From Amorphophallus konjac (taxonomy: Eukaryota; Streptophyta; Magnoliopsida; Alismatales; Araceae), in the NCBI GenBank assembly GCA_022559845.1, contig CM040124.1:71075491-71139490 (forward strand): a DNA stretch of 64,000 bases, read 5' to 3'. Positions 34,945 through 45,115 of this stretch are shown in pieces. The translations under genes and the position numbers were made by a program. The notes beneath the pieces were generated by a model that worked only from the letters and a program-made list of their open reading frames with translations, made no database searches and was not told where the DNA came from. Position 1 is the first letter of the stretch, and every line of letters starts with the position of its first letter.

Positions 34945-35125
34945 ACAGCACCGCGTCGACGCAAGAATGGAATTGCATCGACGCGTGGGGCCTCCCTGAG
35001 GGCTAGTGCGAACAGCGGCGTCAACGTGAGGCAGAAGTACGTCAGTGCAGGAGGCTTCAACGGGGCTTAGCGCCTTTGCCACATGAACAGCTGTGTTGAC
35101 ACAGGACCAAGCTGCGTCGACGCAG
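34945..35125. repeat. GCGTCGACGC palindrome cluster
   Basis: Contains gcgtcgacgc at about 34952 and 35114, and the related catcgacgcg and gcgtcaacg. The same motif type appears at 37640-37935. It resembles LTR U3 sequence from an unidentified element. Confidence 0.6.
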
Positions 35126-37440
35126 CCTACGCCAGTGATGATGAGCGGCCTTCTTCTTTATTTTTTTATTCGCTTGTTCATGTAGTAGATTAATCTTGGA
35201 GCTTTTAAGAAGTATTGAACCCGAATTTTTTTGTTTCATTCTTTTAGTTTTCTTTCTTTTATTTCTTCATTGTATATGGCATGCGTCCATGCATGATTTG
35301 TCCATGTAAAGGATGCAAGTGTGAATATCAATGAACTGTTTGATACTGAGGGAATGCACGAGTGAATGATTTGGGTTGTGCTCATAGGGTTTTAGTGAAT
35401 GTTAATGCAAGGTGGATGGCTTGTTCTGTAATAGAGCAGGTAGTTGGACAGCGAATGAACTCAACAGGAAACAACTCAGGCTCAACTGGAATGCAGTGAT
35501 GTTGACGCAGGGTTTAAGTGAGATCAGGTGAGGTCAACGCAGCGGCTGCCGTGGGCATGCCCAAAAGGGGGAGGGTCGACCCAATGGGTCGACCCCTGTT
35601 GCAGTAGGCTTCAAATAGTCATACGTCTAGCAAATGCATAAATGGATGAATGCAGGTGTAATTGCACATATGAGCATGCTTGTCACATGAAAATAAACCT
35701 TTTATTTGCTTGGTCACTTCTTTAAATGCATTGCTTTGCCAGCATGGCATTTTTGTTTATTTGATCACCCTTTCATTTTAGCATTATTCTGTTCAAATTT
35801 GTCCTTGGGCAATCCAATCACATTGTTTGTGCAGAAGTGTGCTCGTAGCTTGTTTGATCACTTGTTCAGTATGAGTGCATTCTCTTCAGCATTTTTCTTA
35901 GTTCGGCATTGCTTCTTACTTTCTGTATTTGATGTGTTAGTTTTGGCATTATGTCCATTATTCAGCTCATGTTTTAACATTAGTTTGACTTTTTTGTTAA
36001 GTCCACAATTCTGAGGAAAATTGGGCAGCACCTCCCCCGGACCCGAGCTTTGGGGGTGAAAAAAATAGGAAGCGCATCCACAGAGGTTCCGAGATGGCCC
36101 CAAAATAAGAAGGATGTGCGCGGAAGCGGTAACATCCTAAAACCCAAATACGAGCACTAGCCTACAAAGGGGCTCCTCAGACCCATTGGCTAACTGCCTT
36201 TCCAACTCTGAGATGTACATTAGATTTTTGTTGCCTCCAAGGCCATTTATGTCCTACCCTCAACGGAGCATCCTTCATAGAACATGCTATAGAGAGGCAT
36301 ATCCCTTGGGATATAAGAGTGGTCAATGGAATTTCGATTGGTGTGAAACCGCAATGTGCCCCTTCCCCATGGTGGATCCTGAATCTTAACAGAAAAGCTT
36401 CGATAAAATCGAAAGATGGGCATTGTTGCTCCCGTATATGGAGGCTTGAAATAGTGATGTTCAACATCCAGGAAGCATGCAACCACACATTTAAAAGACA
36501 TAACCCCATTGGGCATTTAAGCGAACAAGAGAAGTGCTCGTGTGTGATTGGCTTAAAAGATAAAGTGATGCTCAACGATGGACAACAGCCTCTTGAAGGG
36601 CCGAAAGATCATGAAAGAAAATCAGGAAGATGCAGATTTCTACAGTTCTGGGGCTGAGCCAAGGCCTCAACAACCCATGGCATGGGTGAGAAGGTGAATG
36701 GCTATCCCTCCATGAGCATTATAGCAAACAGAAAGTAGCATGCCCTTCTATACATCAGACACGTAGGGGATGGTCTGGACCCGCTTGGGATACTGGGGAG
36801 GGGACTATGAGATTGATGTTGCCCATAAGGGCTCAGATCTGTTACGAGGGCTAGGATGTTACCCTGATAGCTGTCTGGTGCACCAAAAATCAGAGCGAGG
36901 TCCGACTGGGGAGCCTCCTCCAGGGATAAGGAGATTGGGTTCATAAATCCCTCCCATTGTGCCCGGGTGGACCCTGGACCCATATCATCCTCAAAGCACA
37001 ACATCAACTCAAACCAAAAGAAGATGAATAGAAACAGCAGAACAGCAAGGCGGTCATGGGGTTGGGATAAAGAAAATGAAGTTAACAGAGATGAGCATAT
37101 TTGTGCCTAAACATGAAATGAACACGTTCATTTATTACTTATGCGTAGAAGGAATACATCACCCAACACCACTTCACCCGGGAGGCAAGCAAATAGAAAG
37201 AAAAGAAAATCCATACAAGGTAGAGAACAAGAAAAGGAAAGAAAGGGGAGGGTGGAGCATTGACTCCTCTACCTCCGCATGGATGGCACACCTTCTCCCT
37301 CTCTCTCTTTCTCTCTTCTCTTTACGCAAAGGAGAAACAACAAAAGACTTCTGGGATGGCCCTCAGGGATCTTTGAATAGCACCAGTAGAGCCGCCGGAG
37401 AGAGCTAGCCCTGAAGAAAACCTCTTGTGAGCGTTGGCCT
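35126..37440. other. Unassigned noncoding sequence
   Basis: No domain is recognisable on either strand. Short frames near 36177-36657 and 36702-37007 overlap on both strands without family resemblance. It includes paired GGGTCGACCC palindromes at 35573-35595 and a pyrimidine-rich block at 37290-37320. It could be LTR or untranslated sequence of the old gypsy or another element. Confidence 0.35.
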
Positions 37441-37452
37441 CCTTTTTATAGC
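37441..37452 (-). promoter_or_regulatory. TATA-like promoter element
   Basis: The minus strand reads gctataaaaagg, a good plant TATA box, with the GTCGAC-rich repeats upstream in that orientation. This suggests an orphan LTR promoter firing leftward. Confidence 0.4.
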
Positions 37453-37552
37453 AAAAAAGGGGTCTTTTCTTCTTTTCCAAGGCAAGGATGGCAAGAATGT
37501 CCTTCAATCATTAGAGATTCCCACCCCCACGTGTCATGTACAGTCGTACGAC

Positions 37553-37760
37553 TTTCTAGATGGCGCTGCGATCGAACCTTTGGGAGAGCGCACGCCGTGG
37601 TCGAATCCACGTGTCGGTACGGCTTTGTCTGCGTCTTGAGGGTGCGTCGACACAGCTTTCTAGAAGGCACTGCGATCGAACCTTTAGGAGAGCGCGCGCC
37701 GTGGTCGAATCCATATGTTGGTACGGCTTTGTCTGCGTCTTGAGGGTGCGTCGACACAGC
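37553..37760. repeat. 104-bp tandem duplication
   Basis: Two adjacent copies, 37553-37656 and 37657-37760, each starting tttctaga and ending gtgcgtcgacacagc, with about 90% identity by eye. Confidence 0.85.
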
Positions 37761-38349
37761 TTGTAGGCTGCGTCGATGCAGCCCATTCCCAGGGGCTGTT
37801 CTTCAGCTCACCGTCTTCAGTTATGTCGGCGCAGCTATCATAGTGCGTCGACGCAGCCCACTTCCAGGGGTCATTCTTCTGTCTTGTCTTTAGGGGTGTC
37901 GACGCGGGCAGTGTGCTGCGTCGACGCAGCCTTCTGTCCAGGCTTTCCCTTCTTTTCATCAGCTGAACTCGCTTGATCTTTAAGTGCCAACTTTGAAGCG
38001 TCCACAAGCGAACAAGCATTCAAGATCATGCAAAAGAAAAGTTTTTTTATTTTTATTTTTAATTTTTTGGTTAGTTCCATTATTATTGTTATTGTCTTTT
38101 TTATTATTATTATATTTTTTTGTTTTGTTTGTTTTTTTGTTCTTATCGTATAATTACTATTTTATTAAAGGCTTGATGGGAATATCTGTTTATTTATTAT
38201 TTGTAAGCATGAAATTAATGCTGATGCAAGGGACGAGGACCTTGATGTATTGAGGAGAGTCCGGTGGGACGAAAGGGACTGGCATTAACCAAAGGAGAGT
38301 CACTTAGTTCATTGGCTCGAACGGAAGGTCCGGGACAAAGGTGGGACAA
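37761..38349. other. Palindrome-bearing noncoding sequence
   Basis: 37765-37935 carries further gcgtcgacgcag motifs. 38040-38170 is T-rich. No gene is seen. Confidence 0.4.
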
Positions 38350-39330
38350 TCATTGGCTTAGGCAAAATGTCGAGGCCGCTGGTTGAATATCTGTCAGCTG
38401 GGATGCCGATGATTGGGCATTTGAGGACTTCAGTGCCAATGATTTGAACATCTGTTGGCTTGATTTCCAACGGCTTGGACATTGAACATCTGTCGATCTT
38501 GACGCTGATTGTTGATTATCTGTTGGCTTGATCGCCAATAACTGGACATTTGGACATCTGTCGGCTTGAGCGCCGATGGCTTGACAATCAAACATCTATC
38601 GGCTTAACGTCGATGGTTGATCATCTGTTGGCCATGATCGCCAATCGCCGGACATCTGGACATCTGTCAGCTTGAGTGCCGATGGCTTGACATCTATCTG
38701 CTTAAGCCCCGATGGCTTGGCATCTGTTGGCTTGATTGCCAATGGCATGGACATCTATTGGCTTGATTGCCAATGGCTTGGCATCTATTGGCTTGATCGC
38801 CAATGAGTGAACATCTATCGGCTTGATCGCCGATGGCTTGACATCTGTCGACTCGAGCGCCGATGGCTTGACATCTATCAGCTTGAGCACCGATGGTTTG
38901 GACATCTGTTGGCCTGATCGCCAATGAGTGAACATCTGTCGGCTTGAGCGCCAATGGCTTGGCATCTGATGGCTTGATCACCAATGAGTGAACATCTGTC
39001 AGCTTGAGCGCCGATGGCTTGGCATCTGTCGGCTTGAGCGCCAATGGCTTGGCATCTGTCAGCTTAAGAGCCGATGGCTTGGCATCTATCGGCTTGATCA
39101 CCAATGGCTTGGACATCTGTTGGCTTGATCGCCAATGGCTTGGCATCTGTTGGCTTGACTGCCAATGAGTGAACAACTGTCGGCTTGAGCGCCGATGGCT
39201 TGGCATCTGTCGGCTTGAGCGCCGATGGTTTGGACATCTGTTGGCCTGATCGCCAATGAGTGAACATCTGTCATCTTGATCGCCGATGGCTTGACCTCTG
39301 TCGGCTCGAGCGCCGATAGTTGATGTCTCG
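38350..39330. repeat. 30-bp minisatellite with an internal hairpin in each unit
   Basis: About 30 tandem units of 29-33 bp, consensus ttggcatctgtcggcttgag plus cgccgatggc. Each unit can fold as TCGGC or TTGGC, a 6-base loop, then GCCGA or GCCAA. Because 30 is divisible by three, the minus strand gives long repetitive frames (for example 38694-39377, decapeptides like ALKPTDAKPS). I treat these as by-products. More degenerate and more widely spaced units continue to about 39650. Confidence 0.9.
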
Positions 39331-40073
39331 GGGCATTGTTGAACTTCTTTGAGCATCTTTCGAACGTTGTTGGGCATCTATCGGCTTCGGTGCCGATGCA
39401 TTCATCGTCCTCATCCTTGAATATTGTTAATCATCTATCGGCTTAAATACCGATGCACTCATCTGGTATATTCTTTGGATATTGTTGAGCATCTATCGGC
39501 CTGGACACTGTTGCATTCATCATTCTCTTCTTTGAGTGTTGTTGTTCATACATCGGCTTAAATACCGACACATTGATCATGTATATTCTTTTGAATATTA
39601 TCGAGCATCTACCGGCTTGAATACTGGTGATTGGATGTGTTTCTATCATTATTCATTCATTCATCAATCATCATTTTTTGTCATTGCTATCTGGGACTCC
39701 ACCATTTGGATAGCCCCTACCATCGGTAGCAAATGTGCAGTGTAGGAATCTACAAGAGAACGGCCCTTGAAAGGCCTATATTACCATGTCATTCATCATT
39801 GCTATAAGTGACCATTGCCCATGGTAGGGGGAACATTCTCGGCAGCAGTCATATACACAATTATTGATATTTCATACATCTGCCCTCAGAACGGGATACC
39901 ATCTGTTCCTTCTAACATTTTTGTTGATATATATCTGCCCCGAGAATGGGGTACCATTTATATCTTCCAGCATTTTTTTTTGATATACATCTTCCACCAG
40001 AATGGGTACCATCTATATCTTCCATCATTTTTTTTTGGCTTCCTGACGTAGCTTAAGGGACTTGAGATGTCCT
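39331..40073. other. Degenerate minisatellite tail and unassigned sequence
   Basis: Up to about 39650 the hairpin core recurs at longer, irregular spacing. 39850-40045 has three imperfect repeats of a block ending in (t)accatctatatcttcca. No coding content. Confidence 0.5.
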
Positions 40074-41105
40074 TTAGAGCAGATTATTCTTTGGGTGATG
40101 CGGTGCGGCCATATTAGCCGCTTTCTTAAAGCCAGGCATTTGATGGGGGCATGGTGGATCCTCCCTATATTCCCATACTTGCAGTTCACCCTTTTGAATC
40201 AGGCTTTCAATGACATCTTTGAAGACATAATAGTCTTCAATGGGATTCCCGAACATCTAATGGTATGAGCAGAAGCGAGGATCATTTTTTCTTCCAGCAT
40301 CATAGGGCTTCTTTGGGTCTGGGAGTGTAATCTTGTTGTAGCGGGTAGCCCATTCAAACAGGACCTGGGTCTTCTCCTTGGAGAAGAAGTAGGGTTTCAT
40401 CATCTTATCCCTTAGCGAGGGTTCCTGCTTGCCAGGCTTAGCTGAGGAAGGACTAGCTTCCCCCTTCACCTTCTTTCTTTGCTTCTCGAAGGCTTGAAAA
40501 TCAGTAGTGTGAATTTCTTTCTACATCGGTTGTTCGCCGGTAGGCTTGTTCTTCTGATTTATAGTGGCAGTGGCTTGGCAGTATTTTGCCAAAAAGGCCT
40601 CAATATCAGCCACAATATCATTCAAGAGATTGAAGGATTTGACTTCAATGCCAATCATTCTTGTTAATATCTCTATCTTCAGATTGCGCTTGCATATTCG
40701 GACATCCTCTTCATGGTTCGGTGGGTGCCGACATCTGGCGCTGAGGTCCCTCTATCGACGGATATAGTCTAGAGAGGATTCATCGTCCTTTTGTTTAATC
40801 TCATATAATTCTGCCTTGGTAATTTCTTCCTCGGCTGGCTTTATTTCCCTCATCAGTTCCATCTTTGGCATATTAATCATCCCCAGAGCTGGCGGACTTG
40901 AGCGCAAACCCGATGGATGCAATCCCATTTTGCTCAGTTCGCTTTGCAGCATTTCAACTTCTTGCAATTCTTGATATAGTTCTTCCATCATAGCAAAGCC
41001 ATGTTGATGGGAGCCAGAAGCACTGCCCCCTGTCTTGATTTCAGGTGGGGCCAGTGACATTCTATTACTGGCGATGGACGCATCCAGGCCCTTGGAAATT
41101 GACAT
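40074..41105 (-). pseudogene. Gypsy gag, type-2 gag (copy C)
   Basis: A second gag-like region directly downstream of the type-1 gag. It has a coil (MMEELYQELQEVEMLQSELSKM), EEEITKAELYEIKQKDDESSLDYIRRWRDLSARC, MIGIEVKSFNLLNDIVADIEAFL, then VLFEWATRYNKITLPDPKKP and GNPIEDYYVFKDVIESLIQKGELQ. The ITKAEL...IRRWR signature groups it with copy A at 1-1378. Stops occur at about 40259 and 40520. It is a dead fragment, with no pol downstream. Confidence 0.78.
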
Positions 41106-41113
41106 CTTTGCCC

Positions 41114-42742
41114 CTATGCCTCACATGGAGGGGGAGTGTGGTGGCATGCTTCTTCATCTGGCAATGGAAGGTGCCCACATTTCTCCTGAGACTTATTGTC
41201 ATAGCGGGAGGCAGAAGCTTTAGCTTGATCCTCCCTCATCGGTGCGAAGCATATCTCTTTGCCGTCTTCTTCAGCAGTCTGACTTTTGTCGGGCATGGCT
41301 AATAGCATGTTGCAAGAGAGGGCGGTATCCCTCCTTGTATTCTTTGGTTTCCTCTTCCTCTTCCCCTTGGTGGTCGGCATCTGCCCCCACAGTGGGTCAT
41401 CTAGCGCACTCGGCGCTCTTGATTTCTTTTCTTCTTCTTGTATCAGGTCTGGGGATTCGAAATGTTCCCGGGGGATGTATTTATCGGCGCGTGTTGTACA
41501 AACTTTCGACGCACCTCTAGGCAATTGCCAGTGTAGAGATATCATGTTGACTGGTCTTTTTAGCTCGAGCAGTTCATGCGGGCGAGGAGGGTCCACCTTA
41601 TATTCATCCATCTGGAGCTCCCCCTTCTTGATCAGCCCTTCAATAACATCTTTAAATACATAACAATCTTCAATAGGATGCCCCAACGCCTGATGATATG
41701 GGCAGAAGTGGGGATTATCTTTCTTTCTGGCATCATCCGGCCTCTTCGACTCCGGAAGGGTAATTTTGTTATTTTGGGCGGCCCATAAAAATAGGACTCG
41801 AGTTTTCTCCTTAGGAAAGGAATATAGCTTGCTCATTCTGGCTCGCAAGGAGGACCCTTCCTATTGATCAGCCGACTTGGCGGGAGGAGGGTAGGAAACC
41901 CCTTTATCTTTATCTTTCTGTTGCTCAAACGCCTTGAAGTCTATTGTATCAACCTCTGTAGGCGCGGGCCGTTTATCAGATGATCTAGCCTTATGGCTTA
42001 CAGTAGCAAGAGTACAAGAGTGACTGTAGAGGAAGGCCTCGATCTCCACCACGACATTGTTTATCCGGTCGAAAGACCTGATTTCAATTTCGATCATCCT
42101 CTCGAGGACTTCCCGCTTCAGATTTTGCTGGCATATCTGGATGGTATCTTCTTGATATGGCGGCCACCTGCATCTCACACTGAGATTCTGCCATCTTTTG
42201 ATATACTCTAGGGATGTTTCATCAATATTTTGCCTGGAAGCATACAATTCAACCACCGTGACCTCTCGCTCAGCAACATGGAAGTGCTCCCGAACTTCCA
42301 CTACATATTTGGCCTGTCACTAACGGACCCGGCCGGTAGATTCAAGTACCACTTTAAAGCGAGTCCCGTCGGCGAGGACCCAAAGAACTTTAGAAGGTAG
42401 GCTTTATCGTTTGCCAAATCGCCCATCACGTTCATGTAATAGGCTATGTGCTCCTTCGACGATCCTTGCCCGTTGAATTTGTCAAACTTTGGTGACTTAT
42501 TGATGTCGGGAGGCAATCTTTTAGTAGCATGGTGAGCCGGATATAGCACCTTGTATATATCGAACGAGGCATAATCATCACCACCTCGTTCTACTAGCTT
42601 CATATCTATTATTTGTTCAACCATCAGCTTGCTCACCATTGCCGGGTCCACCGAGTCTGGATAGAAGTGGGCTTGCTGCATCTGAGGTGTTACCAACACC
42701 GTGGGCAAAGGCATAGTAGAGGCAATCCCCTGATGTTGAGGA
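41114..42742 (-). pseudogene. Gypsy gag, type-1 gag (copy C)
   Basis: Parallels copy B: PQHQGIASTMPLPTVLVTPQM, KSPKFDKFNGQGSSKEHIAYY, LKFFGSSPTGLALKWYLNLP, FHVAEREVTVVELYASRQ, IKRWQNLSVRC, then SFPKEKTRVLFLWAAQNN, HPIEDCYVFKDVIEGL and a spacer EEDGKEICFAPMREDQAKAS. Breaks are at about 42301 and 41855. The N-terminus is cut at 42743 by the Sirevirus-2 LTR. Confidence 0.8.
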
Positions 42743-44965
42743 TGTTGTGCCGTGTTGTCACCCTGTGGTTTTGATGTTAGCAAGCACTATGAGTATGAAT
42801 GGTTTTGATGTCAGCAAGCACTATGAGTATGAATGATTGACTGATTGAGTGTGCTTATTCATCTTTATTGTATGATTGATTGATTGATTGATTTGAGTGT
42901 GCATATTCATCTCATTGCATTGTCTGTCTCTGCATAAGTTCTATTCACATTCGTGCATAACAAAGTGTAGCTTGCATCGGTGCATTAACTGTAGTTGCAC
43001 GCCATATAGTCGATGCATGATTCACTGCATATGTTGTCTATTCACCGATGCACGCTCATTGCATATGAGGTCCTGTCACTAAAAATCGGTGCAACATTTC
43101 TCTGCACGCTATAAAGTCTGTACAGAGTTTTTTCCTAGACTGCATCAACTCAAGTCTGTACATTCCTTGGTGGCTAGTCTGTACAACCTCCGTTGTTTCA
43201 CTCGACTAGTCAGTACAGCCAGTGCTCTTCATGCATATACATAGTCAATGCATTGATTTATCTTGCACATACACTGAGTCTGTACATGGTGCTTTGTTGA
43301 CTTAGCAAGTCTATACATTCATGAGCATAGTCAGTGCATTCGGCTGTTTCATGCATATACCAAGTCTGCACAATCTCTGTTTATATGTCCGTGCATCATT
43401 TTAGCAAGTCTGTACATCGTCCTGTTACATGCACACAAAGTCTGTACACACCTTGATGGCATGCCTGAGCACTCCTCTTCAATGTGCATACTTTCCTATA
43501 TGCATTTATGCATCTTTCAAGACAAAGTCTGTACACTCTTTACCATGCATTCAAAGTCTATACATTCTGTTGCATACATACGTAAAGTAGTGTCATGCAC
43601 TCAAAGTTCACTCATGGACACGCATAATCTGTGCATCATGCATTCATGCTTAAACTCTAGGCATAGCAAGTCTGCACATCGTTTGTACATTGCACACAGA
43701 GTCTGTACACTCGTTGATGGGATGTCAGTGCATTCTTTTTCAATGTGCATACTTTACTATATGAATACTCCATTACACTCCATCAAGTCTGTACATGCTT
43801 AATGCAAATCTCAAACTTACTCGATGCATCCTTTTCTTTTCTTTCAGATTGATTCAAACTGATATCAAGTTTAATCTGACAGGACTTAGGCTCGAGGAGC
43901 TTAATAAGGGCATGTCATCCAAGAATGGAGATGGGTCAGGATCGTGACACGTGTAGTGCAGTGAGTGAAATGCTGCCACGTGGTTTAGGCTCTTGGGCGG
44001 GAATTGTGGAGGACACACGCCCACCTACCTGCTGCTACTATAGAAAGAATAGTGGTGTTCGAGAGCATAGTGATCGAAGAAGGGGAGCTTATCTGAAAGA
44101 GCAGAAGAAGAGAGAGCCTGCATGATCCAGAAGAAGAGAGTAGCAGAGAAGAAAAGAAACGAAGAAGAAGAAGAAAAATAGAGAGAGATAGAGAGTTAGA
44201 TGAGAAGAAGAGAAGCTTCATCTGAAGATCTATTTCTTCTGGACTGTGGATCAAATCCAGGCCAGTTAGCTCTTTGAGAGCCATTTTGTGATCTATCTTT
44301 TACAGTTGTCAGTCGCTGTGTTTTATCATCTTTTGTTTTTCTTTTTACCTTTGTTTCAAGCTGTTTGTCAGCGGAGCAAGCTGTGTTGCTCAACGGGCAG
44401 AGGAGGATTCCTCTGGACAGGTTAAGCTATAGTCCCCAGCGGTTGGCAAAGCTGTAATGCCCAGCGGTCAAGCTGTTAGTCAGCGGTTTGTAGGCAGGCT
44501 GTGTCGCCCAGCGGTTTTCAAGCTGTTTGACAGTGGAATCCACACTCTGATTTGAGTGTGGGGTGGACGTAGGTCTGGAGGACCGAACCACCTTAAAAAT
44601 CATATGTGCAGTGGTTTGATTGTCTATTGTGGTTCGCTAGATGCATGCTTAGACTCGATGTGGTCTTTCATCTAGTGGGTGGTTTATTTGCATACCGCAC
44701 GTTTGATTTAGGTCTCGTGTGAGTCGGGTGAAGTCTAGGTTTATTATCAGTCCATTCTGTAGAACTCTGAATGTGTGTTTGTCTGTCATCTTCCTGTCCT
44801 TCTTAGGGAACACCCAGTTCGTGCTAATTACCTACCCATATTGCTTCCACGTCTTTTTCGTTCCACAGATTTTAACTGGGCGTAATTAGTAATGTTTAAT
44901 TGGAAGAAATTTTTTAAGATGGATTCATTCACCCCCCCTCTGAACCCATCGCACCAGTCCCAACA
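42743..44965 (+). repeat. Sirevirus-2 5' LTR
   Basis: Starts tgttgtgccgtgttgtcacc and ends cagtcccaaca. A TGAT microsatellite lies at 42872-42893. GGGTGGACGTAGG ... CCGAACCACC near 44561 corresponds to the same block in the Sirevirus-1 LTR on the opposite strand. Confidence 0.88.
43090..43800. repeat. AGTCTGTACA motif array in Sirevirus-2 U3
   Basis: About 15 or more scattered copies of a(a)gtctgtaca with variants (agtctatacat, agtcagtacag, agtctgcacat), 25-70 bp apart. The placement upstream of R/U5 is like that of the GTCGGTGCA array of Sirevirus-1, but the motif differs. Part of it is kept in the 3' LTR at 61440-61558. Confidence 0.75.
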
Positions 44966-44967
44966 AT

Positions 44968-44980
44968 TGGTATCAGAGCA
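44968..44980 (+). other. Primer binding site (tRNA-iMet), Sirevirus-2
   Basis: tggtatcagagca two bases after the LTR end; the exact 12-nt initiator-Met complement. Confidence 0.9.
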
Positions 44981-45115
44981 GGTCTCTGTGCATTCAGATC
45001 CAACGATCTGCAGAGGATCCTGCTATATTCGGTGCATTACTGTTTCTACTATCTTGCATTCAGTGCATCATTGTTTTGTGCATCTTGTTTTGAAATACCT
45101 TCTCGATCTACATTC

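Noticed and set aside
34703..34999. Hydrophobic 98-codon plus frame, looks like a membrane protein
   Set aside because: Explained by T-rich composition; no signal or family pattern and no conservation evidence.
36177..37007. Overlapping frames on both strands, 100-132 codons
   Set aside because: No recognisable motif on either strand; cannot be distinguished from chance.
38350..39330. CRISPR-like array of roughly 30-bp repeats
   Set aside because: Repeats are contiguous without unique spacers and the context is a plant genome; it is a minisatellite.
38694..39377. 227-codon minus-strand frame of decapeptide repeats (ALKPTDAKPS type)
   Set aside because: A 30-bp minisatellite gives periodic open frames in more than one frame; no start context or family match.
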